64,000 nt of DNA, taken from assembly GCA_002633025.1 (NCBI GenBank), contig NMRB01000415.1, positions 233,987 through 297,986 of the forward strand, written 5' to 3'. The position numbers and the translations under genes are program-made. The notes beneath the pieces were generated by a model. The model searched no databases and was not told where the DNA came from. It saw nothing but the letters and a program-made list of their open reading frames with translations. Below, piece after piece: positions 24,401 to 37,300 of the stretch. Origin of the DNA: Notospermus geniculatus (Eukaryota; Nemertea; Pilidiophora; Heteronemertea; Lineidae). The first letter of the stretch is position 1; every line of letters starts with the position of its first letter.

Positions 24401-24878
24401 TGTCAAACCTCCCCGGTCAAATTGATAACTGCGGGTTACGGATTATCAAATTAATATCTCTGCGCTTATCCGGCTCAAGTGGTATGACCTACGGTGCGGT
24501 TGTTACTCGTATGCTCGGTCACGCGGACGTTTGGTTAGACGGTGTATCGAGATATTGCGGTTATTTGAAATGCATTTTCGATTTCGCTTCTTTTGCTTCG
24601 CGGGTTTTATCCCTCCATAAGGGCACCTCAATCAATAGGGTTACTTCTCCCCGGTTCCAACGATCCAGGGGGTTCATGAATTACTGAAACTGTTGATGAA
24701 CGTCTTTTTATTGTTGGCCACATGAAAAAAAGAACGTAAGGCCTTTAACATGCTTCTTGTCTCCCTATTATCGGGATTATCGGATTAAAGGTGAGTTTGG
24801 ATTCCATGTGTGATCTTGGAATTACGTTTGACCTTGAGAAGAAAAGATTTCATTTGAAAATGTTTAATTTGGTATGTC

Positions 24879-24915
24879 CTTGGAGGAATTATACTGACAG
24901 TATAATTCCTCCAAG
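24879..24915. mobile_element. 37-bp perfect hairpin element, copy A, with 7-bp direct repeats
   Basis: An 18-base arm CTTGGAGGAATTATACTG, one central A and the exact reverse-complement arm. It is flanked on both sides by GTATGTC (24872-24878 and 24916-24922). The same 37-mer recurs at 38038-38074 between different 7-bp repeats, and a 36-bp variant is at 42214-42249. Confidence 0.85.
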
Positions 24916-26742
24916 GTATGTCACAAAGAATTTATCCTTCGTAGGCCTAAGTGAGTTGAAGTCGGAGTCGAGTCGGAAAAGTGCGCAACCTCGCTATTGC
25001 CCAGCACCAGTGAAGCCTAGCCACAAACAAGTCAGCTTATTCCTCTGAAGGCTCTTTGAGAAAATTCATAATTAATGACCCGCCGTCAGTGAAAAATGCA
25101 GCCTTGCGCGTGATGACGCGGGTGGCAAACATAGCCTAGCTCTTGTTAGGCCTCAAACTGTTTCCCAGAATGCATTTCGCTCCACAATATGGCGGTCGCT
25201 AATAATGCCTCTGGAAACAAACGCCCTCTTCACTTCTGCAAGGTTCTTGCAAAGCGGAGGATATGGAAATAGTTCGGCCGTATGTTGGCAGAGTCAGTAT
25301 AGCGTAACGTAGTGGAGCACTGACCTCTGCGAAGGAGTGTGGTTAGGCCTATGTCTTGCAGCGCCCTCTAACGAAATCCTTTGTCATCAAAGATTCAGCC
25401 TGGTTGCCGGTCTTTCACCAACATGACCACGGGTTGTCGTGTACTATTTGGAGAAGAAATCAGTCTACCACTGGCAAGAGTTTTGGCAGCGCCATTTTCA
25501 AAAGTGTCAACAAGAGTCGCCCCTAAAAGATTCGTTTTTTTCAGGTTTTTGAAGGTATCTATCCCAAGTAATTGTGATTCATTGTATTGGAGTGTTTATC
25601 TCGTTACATTCGAAGTGACTATGAGGCAATACGAATGAGATGTTCGTAGGATGTGGTGATCAGGAGCTCATGAGCTAGCTTCCGCGCGCGCTGCATCATC
25701 ATGCATGTTATGCATGCAATGCATGCATGCATGCATGTGTACTCAGACTCAGTGTACTGTACCGTATGGCATGTAGGCCTAGGCCTATGGGCATGATGGG
25801 GGCTGTGCGGTCAGCATGGTCGTGATTTATTAGGCTAGGCTAGATGGTCGGTGCGCGCGTGCCCTCCTCCTGTCGTGTTCTGTTTTGTCATGCATGCATG
25901 TTTGTGTGTGTGCAGCCATGAATAGGCCGCTATGATGATGATGGCTCATTATGATGCATTTCATGTGTTGTGTGGTGTGTATAGGCCTAGGCCTAAGTAG
26001 GCCTAAGTGTAGCTATTTCGTTCGAGGTGCATGCGACCGCAGTCCACAACAGCAACCAGCAGAGATTTCGTGATTTGCACTGTCGTCATCCAGCTTTTTA
26101 TGTTGGAGGCTGAGGCCTACCCTAAACTTTACCTGCCTTCAATTCTTGGCCACAAGGCATAGCTAGGGCCTAGGCCGGCCGGCCGGCCTAGCCTAACCTT
26201 ACCCTTTAACTGGGCTAAGTTGGCCTAACACCAACAATCAACATCATCCTGACATAGGCTAGGCTAGGCCTAGGCCTAGTTACATAATACATGACCAACC
26301 AGAGCTAGCTAGCTGTCAACACTGACAAAATTTGGCCTCTTCGACTTAATCATGTTAATCTACAAAGTAAGTCGGTAGGCTAGATGATGATCAATAACTT
26401 GAGCCTATTGATTGGAACATTGCTGTTGTCAAGGATGGAGTGTCATTTCCAGGATGGAGTGTAATCACAGCCTTATTTGAGGTACTTAAATTCTCTACGA
26501 TCAATGAACCAGAGTTTAATCAGCATCCGCGCCATGATTGCATGATAGATGAAGTGTGATCAATGATGATTAAACACAAGTGTAGAAAATTGCCAAATTG
26601 GAAGCTTATTGATTATTCCCTGAGCATTCGTAGAGAAGAACAATATTATTCCTTTCCATCCTATCCTCTTAGTCTTATGTTGTTTTTTCAACATGTTTGA
26701 TTACGAATACTGGAAGCTCGTGAAAATTGGGGTAGTTGTTAA

Positions 26743-26969
26743 AGGGACTAGGAAAATTTTTTCAAGCTTCGGTTATTACAAACTGCTAGTCTTTCATGAT
26801 ACAGCGAGAGGTTCCCAGTGACGTGGTGAATTCTCCATGGTGTGGTGATGACTGATTTGTCTGCGTGCCAGTAAACACTTAATTGAAAAAGTGAATTGAC
26901 GGTGGGAATTTATCATGAAAGAATAGCATTTTGTAATAACCGAAGCTTGAAAAATTTTTCCTAGTCCCT
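26743..26969. mobile_element. 227-bp MITE with TTAA direct repeats
   Basis: Long, nearly perfect arms: left AGGGACTAGGAAAATTTTTT through CAAGCTTCGGTTATTACAAA, mirrored at the right end. TTAA lies directly outside both ends (26739-26742, 26970-26973). TTAA target duplication is the habit of piggyBac and Kolobok transposons. No transposase is encoded. Confidence 0.85.
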
Positions 26970-27833
26970 TTAAGACCTGTGGCAACTGTTGCGGTGTTCG
27001 TACAGATTCCAAAGGGCTGACATGGCTGAGGACTGATCTTCTTAGCTCGACCACCAGTGGCTTCCTCTTGTGAAGATTATGAAATGATGGAAACCATTGA
27101 AGGCGTGGATCACTGGCTACATCATATGTGTGCTCAATGTTGTTATTTTAGTGTCCCAATGACATGATATATCCATTAGTTGTTGCTCAGTGCTACTGAT
27201 CTCCATTGACCATTGGGTTGTGAATTCCCACTCTTCATTCTGTATCAAGCATATCAAGTCACTCAGTTCAAGTGTGTTGACTTTAAAATTCTCAGTGAAT
27301 GTGATAGTGTGATAGTCACCAAGTTAGCGACACAGATCTTGTAATTTATGTCAATAATCTCTACTCCACATTTATAGTCACACCACAATGATGGAAGACC
27401 AAGGCAGGTAGGTACACCTGGTCAAATCGACATTTCGTTTTGCTGCAGATATTCGTGTGATGCATTTTGATGATACCAGAATACAGAATTCCAGTGTTTT
27501 CATTTCTGCATTTCTTGATAAGATATCGCCATGAATTTTGTATGGAGTGGTGGCATAATGGCTTTCTGGACAAAGCTTCAGCCAGTGATGGAAAAGAGCA
27601 ATTATTGATTTCTTCTTCTCATGGATGATATCACTGGCACTCACAATTAACACTCTCATTCCTGACATTGATTTCTAATGAGGTTATCCAATGTTCATGA
27701 CCACTCCCTAAGGGAGTAAGTAAGTTAGGTAAGTCAATTTACAAGTCACATAGTCAGCAGGTGCATGGGACCCATTGGTATATTGTGGATCAGTGACTGT
27801 CTTCTGTGTTCAGCAGAAAACACAGTCATCATA

Positions 27834-28179
27834 GCAGGCTTTCCGCCAGGATTGTCAAGGAGGGGGGGAGAAAAAAAAATTTCAAAAAAATTTTTTTTTT
27901 TCGAAAAAAAAATTTTTTTTCAAAAATTTTTTGGGGGGGTTTTTTGGTTAAAAATGGCCTCCAGAGTCATTTTTTACACTCCAAAATGCAAAATTAGTCT
28001 TCCTTCTGCATGAAAATTGCATTTGAAGTGTGACAAATTAAAGAAAAACAATACTGAAGTGAAAATAGTGATATTTGAAAAAGGTTAGTCTGCAAACTTG
28101 AGGGGGGGATATCCCCTCCTTGAAATTTTTGAGGAGGGGATTCATCCCCCCCATCCCCCCCTCTGGCGGAAACACTGCA
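27834..28179. mobile_element. Inverted-repeat element with TTTCCGCCAG termini, copy 1
   Basis: The left end GCAGGCTTTCCGCCAGG is mirrored by the right end CTCTGGCGGAAACACTGC. The interior has A, T, G and C homopolymer runs and a stretch (GGCCTCCAGAGTCATTTTTT and following) that recurs in opposite orientation inside the copy at 37277-37595. Confidence 0.75.
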
Positions 28180-28497
28180 TAGGTGGAGTATTTTCATGGT
28201 GACAGATAGAAATGGCCCGAAGGACATGCCTCAAACCTGTAAGGTAAGTATCATTCTTTAAGCGCTTCAGATTTTCTAGTTTTATTCACTCCTTTTTCTT
28301 CAGCACCTGCACTAAATGACATATCTTTGCCCATACGTCATCCGGCAGGAAAAAGATTCAGCCCAAAGCTAAGTGATCATGATCTTTCTCTCAATAGAGG
28401 ACGGCAGCACCAGTTGTCAGAGAGCAGAAATCCACTTTGAGATCCCAGGCAATTTCAGAGTTTTCCTTTTCTCTCCAGCAGCACAGGGACTAGCGAG

Positions 28498-29676
28498 ATG
28501 TCTCGCCTAAGTGCTGGTCCAGGCCCTCAGGCGGCTCGGCGGGCAAGTCTGTTTGAGGTGCCAGCACATTTCAAATCATTTCCAAAGGGATCAAGTCATG
28601 TCTGCTTTCTTCAAGACCCACATGACCTAGAGGGCTCCCAGGAGGACTTCAGAAGGAGACACAAGAAGGTCAGAAAATCATGTTGTTGGATTTGTAGTGG
28701 GAATTTAGGTCTATTATAAAAAGTGAATGGGCCTTTGCTACTGGCCTGGGGCTATCCATGATCTCAGACACTGACTGCTTGCAAAGCTTCATCTGCATTA
28801 CTCCGTGGCTTTGTCTAAACCTTGCTGATTTCACCTGGTACACATCAACCAAAAACATCCTGAAAAACTAGGTTCCCCTAGTGAGGCCTCAATTTAAATG
28901 TAATGATCATATTTTCTACCAGAAACACTTGCTGAGGTTCGCTAAAGCCTAAAAGATTGATTGCGATAATATATCAATCTGTTAACTTTCAGGTTTATTA
29001 TGAAAATACATATCGGATGGACCCTCCAGAGAAGTTTGGAGCAGAAAGGGTAACCTCCATTATCGAGGAAGTGTTGAAGGACTCATTAGCAGGTTAGCAG
29101 TTAGCTTACGTGAGTTATGCTTGGTCCACTGTAACATAGACATTAGGCATTACTCGAGACCGAACGGTAGTGACTGTGAGGTTCTCTTTACATGTGCATC
29201 AATTTCCATGCAGTGTAACTTCAGTTGTCAGTACCAAGTGTCTGCAGCATCATTATTCTGTTGCATTTCTATTCCAGATAAGACATATCAACCCATTGCA
29301 TGCAGCTCTCTGTCAAAAACGCTCGCTCAGGAAATAAAGTCCAGAGTGAAAGAACTTGATTATAAAAGGTAAGATGTGAAAGAGATCACACGCAGGGCAT
29401 GGTCATGACTGACTCCCTGTTAGAATTGAAGTGTGGCCTCAGGCTAGCAAGGATGGTTCCTAGTAGTACTCATGATTACAGAATGCTCTAGATGTCTTAT
29501 CTTTTTTCAGGTACAAGTTAATTAGTGTTGTCACCATTGGGGAAAAGAAAGATCAAGGAGTTCGTGTTGGAAGTCGATGTGTCTGGGACAAGGACCGGGA
29601 CAACTTTGCCTCAGGCATGTTTGAGAACACTCATATCTATGCAGTGGGCACAGTATACGCCATTTATTATGAATAG
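28498..29676 (+). CDS. Tctex1-domain (dynein light chain DYNLT family) protein, TCTEX1D-like
   Basis: Four exons, 175 residues, phases consistent: 28498-28668, 28993-29092, 29278-29368, 29511-29676. The first exon is a basic, Ser/Pro/Arg-rich N-terminal extension. Exons 2-4 encode a Tctex1 domain: NTYRMDPPEKFGAERV, then SLSKTLAQEIKSRVKELDY, then VGSRCVWDKDRDNF and a C-terminal strand ending YAVGTVYAIYYE. The GSRCxWD and C-terminal AxxTVYAxYxE strands are typical of the TCTEX1D1/DYNLT5 subgroup, which act as light chains or adaptors of cytoplasmic or axonemal dynein. Length and domain position match the family. The exact paralogue was not settled. Confidence 0.9.
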
Positions 29677-30356
29677 GAAATGAGCACGAAGAGCTGAGTG
29701 CAACAATGCAGCTTTCATTGTGGTCTTAGAACTCAGAACTATGGAAACAGTAACAGGGATGGAATAAGGCATTACTGATACATCCAACAGCCGATTTGGG
29801 GATTCTAGGCCTACAACCAAATGATATTATTATTAGCAGTTGCCAAATATTTGTTGTTGTTTGTTAGGTTTTTTTTGTTTTATCAGTATTATTCTTGTGC
29901 AATATTCAAATTTCAAGATAATCATTTTAATTGATGCATGCTCCTGATGAAGGTTTTCAGGATTGTCTTCGCTTGACCAGCTGAATCTAAAACACCTGCC
30001 TTCAACTGTACATGTGTGAACCAATAATCAAATGTTGCCTCCATTGTTTTATATTGCAAATGATATAAATTTTATTCTCAGTGGTCTGTACAAGAATTTG
30101 AAGGTATTGAATTACCTGAAAATAAAAAGAGTTCATCTATAGAATAATGTTGTGATATGTAGCGGCACAATTACACAGGCAATTACAATCCTCCTGCGTA
30201 TAGAGGATTAAAATAGGCAAGCATGATGGCTTCCTTCGTGCTGTTCATGCAAGGAAAAAAAGGCAGGATCATACTACATGTATTTATACACTAGTATACT
30301 ATACTTGTATACTATCACGATATTATGGTGACTAGCATAGTGAATGATTGTTGTTG

Positions 30357-30866
30357 TCATGAACTCGAGTTGTTTTCAAGTCTGTTAATCTCCTCCAGAA
30401 TGTTCTTTCTTGCTATGTCTTCATATAATTCCCTGAATTCTCTCGTGGCATAGATATTGGCTGTCTTCAGGAATGCCTTGAGGACCTGAAAAATCAGATT
30501 GAGACATATTTCATGGCATGACCTTTCTGTACTTTGATATTTTCATTACCTTTCCAAATGTACATCTTCAAGATGACCATTTATTGCATACATTCCATTG
30601 GAAATGAAATCTCACTGAAATATGCTGATTTCCATGTCATGTCATCACCTTCTACACTGCTAATTGAAGGCAACTTACTGCTGAACGTCCAATATTAAAC
30701 TTTTCATCAGGAATATGAATGTANACTGACCTGTGTATATCTCCTTTAGTGTCACTGATGGAGGATCAGATCATCAGTGCTGCGGGGAAAGACCTCCATG
30801 GTGCGATCTTACTAAGCTTTGCTTCTGTATGACTGAACTGAAGTTCGTTAGATACAGCACCGCCAT
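30357..30866 (-). CDS. Small two-exon gene candidate (60 residues), head-to-head with MYSM1
   Basis: The 3' exon (30357-30485) is well supported: acceptor TTTTTCAG, then 42 codons rich in Glu/Arg/Leu (YATREFRELYEDIARKNILE) and a stop. The proposed first exon (30813-30866) starts at an ATG inside AAAATGGCGG, a YY1-like start context, and ends at a GTAAGA donor in phase 0. The last exon needs phase 0, so the joined frame would be 60 residues, mostly helical. The family was not recognised. The intron contains a single N (30724), so an internal exon could be missing. The start lies about 530 bp from the divergent MYSM1 start, which suggests a shared promoter. Confidence 0.4.
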
Positions 30867-31123
30867 TTTGCAATCTTCTGATCCCAATGACCAATCGGCA
30901 TGGCTGTAAACAGCTGGATTCAAAATCGACCAATCAGCATCGGTACCAGATTTTCGGTATTCGCGTAACAAAAATTGTTGAGGTTGGTCTCAGTCTCTGT
31001 AATGCTGCGCAGTTCGCGCATGCGTGAAAGAGACTGAGTGACTCAGTCTATGACGACCTCGGAGTATGACCGAGGGGCTGGTTGCGCGAGACTACATTCG
31101 ATACAGGATAACTTCACTTATGT

Positions 31124-31213
31124 AGACTGGTTCCCGTCTTTGCCGCTCCGCTATTTTGTATAGCGGAACGTGAGCGCCAGCGGGAGTGCAGCGGCAAAGA
31201 CGGGAACCAGTCT
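31124..31213. repeat. Short inverted repeat between MYSM1 and its divergent neighbour
   Basis: The left arm AGACTGGTTCCCGTCTTTGC is the reverse complement of the right arm GCAAAGACGGGAACCAGTCT, with inner CCGCT/AGCGG arms. A diverged right-arm relative (GCGGCAAAGGTTGAAACCAG) lies near 47699-47718. Confidence 0.8.
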
Positions 31214-31396
31214 ATCACTTATGCGCACAGATATTCTGTGTTGTTTTCAATCAACTCATTTATTTATGTTTTAATCAAATCACTGATGAAAACTTACGTT
31301 TGTTATTCAGACATTTTTACGTTTGGTGAGAAATACAATTTTCTCTCAGTACGTACGCATCGATCTGTTGATCCAGAGCTAGGCTCCAAAATCAAA

Positions 31397-34300
31397 ATGG
31401 CAGACGAAGACGATGTTGATGTGGAGGGAGATTTTGACGTGAAAATTGAGTAGGCTATGAGGGTTAATTTATGATTGTAGTATTTAATATAGAGACAAAG
31501 TCGCTTTCCATCATATGTAACTGAATTCGTAGCTTATCGTTTCTTCCTGACTGTCATGAGGGCTGCAGTTCATGCGTATCATCACCAAATTCATCATCAT
31601 GTGCATTTCATATTTGCAATGCGAATGCATGGAATGCACTGCAGTGCATCATCATACATGTCATGTTATGTCATTCCTCTCTTAAGTCACTGCCCCTTGC
31701 CTGGCATGTTCATCACTGATCAGCAGCATGTCGTTAGCATGATTAGGATAGCCCTGCGCCTGTGGTATATGCCTAGGCCTACTTTTATTTCCAATAATTC
31801 AGTTCAGTCTGAGTCCCTCTCATCATTTCGACATTTTTGCCTCTAGGCCTACCAGTGTTTCCGCCAGGGGGTAGCTAGGGCGTAGGCCTACTCAGGGTAT
31901 GAGTACCCTCAAAGGAACAGAAAAGGGCCATTTTCTTTAATTTCATGGGGTTTTTGCTGATTTTGAAGAAATTATTTAATACTAGGGCCTACCCTCAAAA
32001 AAATTTCTGGCAGAAGTCCTGACTCTCGCACTAGTCTCTCTCTCTCTCCCCCCACTCCCACTCTGCTGGCACACTTCTCACCTAAGCTTTATCTACCGGT
32101 ATATATCTTTTCAGGTCAGCAATAGATTTTGCCTTCGATACAAATGAACCACCTTCTAGAACAGTTCATCTTCAACCTGAGTTTACTCATCATCCTTGGA
32201 TGTTGGAACAGGTCAGTAACAACATGATGCAGTGTGCCAATTAAGCCAAGCTGTATATCTTTGTTAATTTATGTAGTGAAGACCTTGTCCTTAGTGATGA
32301 TAGAAAGACGGATATTTGATATACAGTTTGATGAGGAAACCTGGAATGACCGTACCAGTAGTAAATTTTTACTGGCCATCCCTGTACAAAATTGTATGTC
32401 AGCCAGTTGTTAATTCATTGCCCCTTTTCTTTCAGGGGTGGTCCCTTGATAACTGCACAGATGAGAAAAGTAAAGCGACAATTGAGAAGATGCTGCTTGA
32501 AGAACAGTATCCTATTTGACACATTGATATGATATTCTTGTATACATTTGGTGTTATATCCACAAGCCTGTCCATCCTGTAGAACTGATTGGAGAAAAAT
32601 AGTTGGAGAAAAGCCAATTTTGAGATTTTGGCCCTATGAATCCATGGCTTACTTTCCTTCATCAGGTCCTGTGTCATTTGAATTCAGCAGCCTTGGTCTA
32701 GTCATGATGTTTATTATCCCTTCAACCATTAGTCATTAGCATTGACTGCTTATGGTTCTGTCTTGTTTCTTCATTCACCATTGTTTCATTTCCTTGACTT
32801 GTGGCAAAGATACTATTTGAATGGTCATTTACAACCAGGCAAAGGAGGTAAAAAGCCTGTCCATTCTCACCCAGCTATGATGAAAAGAACATGGACACAA
32901 GAGGAGAAGGAGTTGTTTGTTCGTGGGATGGAAATACATGGAAGAAGTTGGACCAAAATATCTGAAATAATTCAAACACGAACCCCTCTCCAAGTGAAGA
33001 ATTATGCCCAGCAGTATTTCAAACAAGCGAAATTTCCAAAAACTAAACATCTTGCATCTGCAGCAGTTAGTCAACCTAGTCAGTCACTGGAAGGAACCCT
33101 TATTTCAGTGACTACAGCCCAGCCAACTGTCAAGTTATCATCAGTAAAACAGTCTCCAGTCAAGCCACTTGTTAAACTACGTGGTGGAAAGAGTCCACTG
33201 AAACCAAAGTTTAAAAAAATGGCCAAAAAGACGGAACAGGGTGGAACAGGTGAAAAGGGGAATGTTGAAGTCAAAAAACTGATAGCATGTGACCCAACAG
33301 TGAAGCGCATTGAGAAGATTTCCGATGATGAAGACGTAGAAATTGATGTGGAATTTGATGATGATAGTTCCATGTCAGACAGAGGTGCAGAGAAACAGAT
33401 GTCTGGTTCAGGAAATAAGATAGTATCTGCTGAACAAAGTCCTCATTTTGGTGAGAGCTCTTATTCCCAACCAGATCAGGAAATTTCGTTGCCTCCAACA
33501 GAGTCAGGTTCTGTTATTTCACCGAGCAAGGATACACTGGCTTCAGAAGATACATCAAGTGTTCCTGAATCAAAAGAAAGTTCAGAAGTTGTGCCCCTTA
33601 ATCAGGGAATTGTGGGTTCTGAAAAAAGTGTGGTACAGAACGAATTAGCAGGTCGGTTGGTTGTGGAGGCAAAGCAGGGCGTGGAGACAGCTGCTGCTGC
33701 TGAAGATGGTGGTTGTTCTGACAAGGTAGACAAGGATAATCTGACAGATTATGGTCCTACAAAAGAACACTTGCTGTATTCAGAAGAACCACCTTTCATC
33801 TCTACCTCCACAATTGAAAATGTGCAATCAGTGAACGAAAATGTTGGGTGCGAACCTTCAACATCTGCCATGACAGATGAACAGACTGAGCACTGTGAGA
33901 AACGGGAAACTGCTGGGTCCGCTATTTGCAATGAAAATGATAGATCAGATAATAGACAAGATTTGACTTATTTACCCGAGGGTAGTACGGACCCAGCAGT
34001 GGTAATTGAGGGGGAATCCTCGTCACTTGAAGACAAAGTCCCTATGGAGGATACTGGAGCAGGGGATTCTTCAGCTGATGATTCTATGGAGGAAGAAGGT
34101 AAAGATGATTCATCGAAGGAGGAGGAGGAGGAAAATCTATGTGGTAAGTGTGTTTAAGGGATTTTTCTCTCTAAGAGAATGCACCCCACATCTATCTAAT
34201 GGTAACCACTTGTTTTTACTCCAGGAGGATATATTTTAACATCAACTGGTGAGAGTGTTTTCCTACCACCGCCGACGGAAGAATTCAAGGCTGAAAGAGA

Positions 34301-37300
34301 TGCCATTCTTGAGCAGGAGCGAGAAATTCATTCTGAATTCTTCCTTGGCCGACCAATGAAAACAGCGGAACGGTATTTGAAAATACGGAACTATATTATA
34401 GATGCCTGGTGAGTAGTGTGGGTGTCTAGGCTCCTCCAATTCCCTTGTAACTTTGTTCATGTTGGTGGTAAGGTGGATGCAAGATAATTGTCTCCTTTGA
34501 TTTGGTTTTCAGGTTGAAATGTAAACCTGAGTATCTGAACAAAACATCAATACGGCCTGGCCTAAGAAACTGTGGTGATGTCAACAGCATTGGAAGAATC
34601 CATGCTTATCTTGAGCAGATTGGAGCCATCAACTTCGGCTGCGGTAAGAGACGAAGACTTTTTAAAAAATATTCTGTAGATACAACTGAGATTCACTATT
34701 TCGGAAGGGTACTCTCTCATGTAACGTGGTTTGCCAAGGATTTACTTGTATTTGCATTTGCATTTTGATTGTGTTATTTCAGAACAAACCAATTACTATA
34801 AACGAATGAGACCTCCCCCGCCTGTGAATTCTAAACAGAAAAAAAGTGACTCGAAGTCTGGCAGAGAAGATTCAGTGGTAAGTACAGGTAGTCTGCTTGA
34901 TCCTGAGATTCAGCAAAGTCATTTCAGCAATTAAAGGTCTAGTTGTTAATCTCCCAATGGCCAAAATCAGCAAAAAAGACAAGTCGCCTTTTTNAGAATT
35001 CAAGGCTGAAAGAGATGCCATTCTTGAGCAGGAGCGAGAAATTCATTCTGAATTCTTCCTTGGCCGACCAATGAAAACAGCGGAACGGTATTTGAAAATA
35101 CGGAACTATATTATAGATGCCTGGTGAGTAGTGTGGGTGTCTAGGCTCCTCCAATTCCCTTGTAACTTTGTTCATGTTGGTGGTAAGGTGGATGCAAAAT
35201 AATTGTCTCCTTTGATTTGGTTTTCAGGTTGAAATGTAAACCTGAGTATCTGAACAAAACATCAATACGGCCTGGCCTAAGAAACTGTGGTGATGTCAAC
35301 AGCATTGGAAGAATCCATGCTTATCTTGAGCAGATTGGAGCCATCAACTTCGGCTGCGGTAAGAGACGAAGACTTTTTAAAAAATATTCTGTAGATACAA
35401 CTGTGAGATTCACTATTTCGGAGGGTACTCTCTCATGTAACGTGGCTTGCCAAAGGATTTACTTGTATTTGCATTTTCATTTTGATTGTGTTATTTCAGA
35501 ACAAACCAATTACTATAAACGAATGAGACCTCCCCCGCCTGTGAATTCTAAACAGAAAAAAAGTGACTCGAAGTCTGGCAGAGAAGATTCAGTGGTAAGT
35601 ACACGTAGTCTGCTTGATCCTGAGATTCAGCAAAGTCATTTCAGCAATTAAAGGTCTAGTTGTTAATCTCCCAATGGCCAAAATCAGCAAAAAAGACAAG
35701 TCGCCTTTTTTCATAGATTCCGGTAATTGGTGGTTGTGATTCTTTCAGAAATCAAGAAAGCGGCGTGTCCGTGATGCATTTGGTGAATGGATTGATGAAT
35801 CTGAACTTGAGGGCAGAACTATTGAGGTATGTTGTTCGGTATGAACCATTTGTAATACAGTCAACTCTCGTTAACCGCCCATCGTTATACCGCCACAGAC
35901 AATTGACTTTCTCGGTTGAAGGCATTTCAACATTGGCAGCAACAATACACGCGTTGTACTGCCACTGGCGGTATAACGAGAGTCGACTGCAACAACTATG
36001 TACTGTATGAGGAGTGTTTTATGATATTTCATTACATGTACTTTGAGATCGGCGAGAAACTCATTATCATTTCCAGCTGGTGGTGACCGTGATACCTCTC
36101 CATTTTAGCACAAATCACAATCAGCGGGAGAACAGCAATCAAGTTCTGGGACGAGAGCTCGGACTCCAAAGATCAGGAAAAACACCTATTGGTATGATCC
36201 TTTCAAATTATTACCATGTGAGCCGTTCCGTAGCGGACTACCGGTGAGTATCCATGTTGAGGGGGTTGCCTGGTAGAACTGAGGAATTTAAGATGTCTAA
36301 AGTTTTCTCTGCCCTTTTCAGGCACCGTTCCTGTTGGACATATCATGCTCAGCAATGGCAGTGATGGATGTGCATGCCCACATGTCAAAAACTGAGGTGA
36401 TAGGACTACTTGGAGGTCACTACAACAGGGACAAGGGAGCCTTACAGATACTTACAGCTGAGCCCTGCAACAGTATCAGTACAGGCATGCAATGTGAAAT
36501 GGATCCAGGTGAGTGACGTGCCTTCCTTCATGGATTTTCTCCAATCTTCAGGTGTTCTACCGCTCTTTCTAATACCACATTTTGATCCTTTTTGCAGTTT
36601 CTCAGACGCAGGCTATGGATCGTATTACAACTGATGGTTACAGTGTGGTGGGTTGGTATCACTCTCACCCAACCTTTGCACCGAATCCTTCAGTTCGAGA
36701 CATAGAAACACAGGAAAAATTTCAGGTATTTCTTGCATGCTTTAAGAAGTTCATTCTTGCTGGTCAGCACTGTGAGACATATGAAAGAAGATGACCATTC
36801 AAGTAATACATTCGCTATATTTGACATTCTTTCTTCAGGATTGGTTTTCTCAAGGAGGGCTACCATTCATTGGTGTGATCGTCAATCCGTATGACAAAGC
36901 CAGTCAGTCTCCATGTTCCATATTCAAGTGTTTGATGGTGAGAAAGGAGAAACACCCCGAGGCTGAATGCTGTAAGTTCTTTGACATATTGATTCATCCA
37001 TTAGTACAGGTACTGGAGTATCAGTCTTTACTCATAGCTGCTTCATCTCTCCTATTTCAGACTCGCCATACCAGTTTGAGTACCAGATAATCCAGCCTGG
37101 TATCTCATTAGGGCAGTTGTTGATTAAACTACGAGACCTAATCCAGATGTCAGCAAAGAGTGCCCACCGCGTGGAGATGTTACGACTTTACAAGAGAACG
37201 TCAGATGTTAGCTGTCTAGAAAAAGTGAGTCTAGTTTGTGTTGTACTTGTACCAACCATGTAGTCAATCACAATACCAGGGTCCCCGCCAGAGGGTACTT

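Larger units (their letters stand above)
25050..28497. other. Spacer rich in short palindromic words, upstream of the DYNLT gene
   Basis: It contains an ATGC tetranucleotide run (25697-25738), dense TAGGCCTA and GGCCGGCC words (about 25970-26280) and two inverted-repeat elements listed separately. A pyrimidine tract ending CTCCAG about 28488 suggests an acceptor of a 5'UTR intron of the gene that starts at 28498. No coding exon was recognised. Confidence 0.5.

Noticed and set aside
27861-27945. Lys/Phe-rich frames in the homopolymer region
   Set aside because: Products of A and T runs inside an inverted-repeat element.
30732-30756. 24-nt internal exon of the small minus-strand gene
   Set aside because: The donor GTCAGT is fair but the exon would open with a stop in the required phase, and a lone N lies beside it.
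34994-35710. True exon duplication in MYSM1
   Set aside because: The repeat begins at a lone N, lacks the exon 5 acceptor and would shift frame if spliced in. Kept as a probable haplotype artefact.
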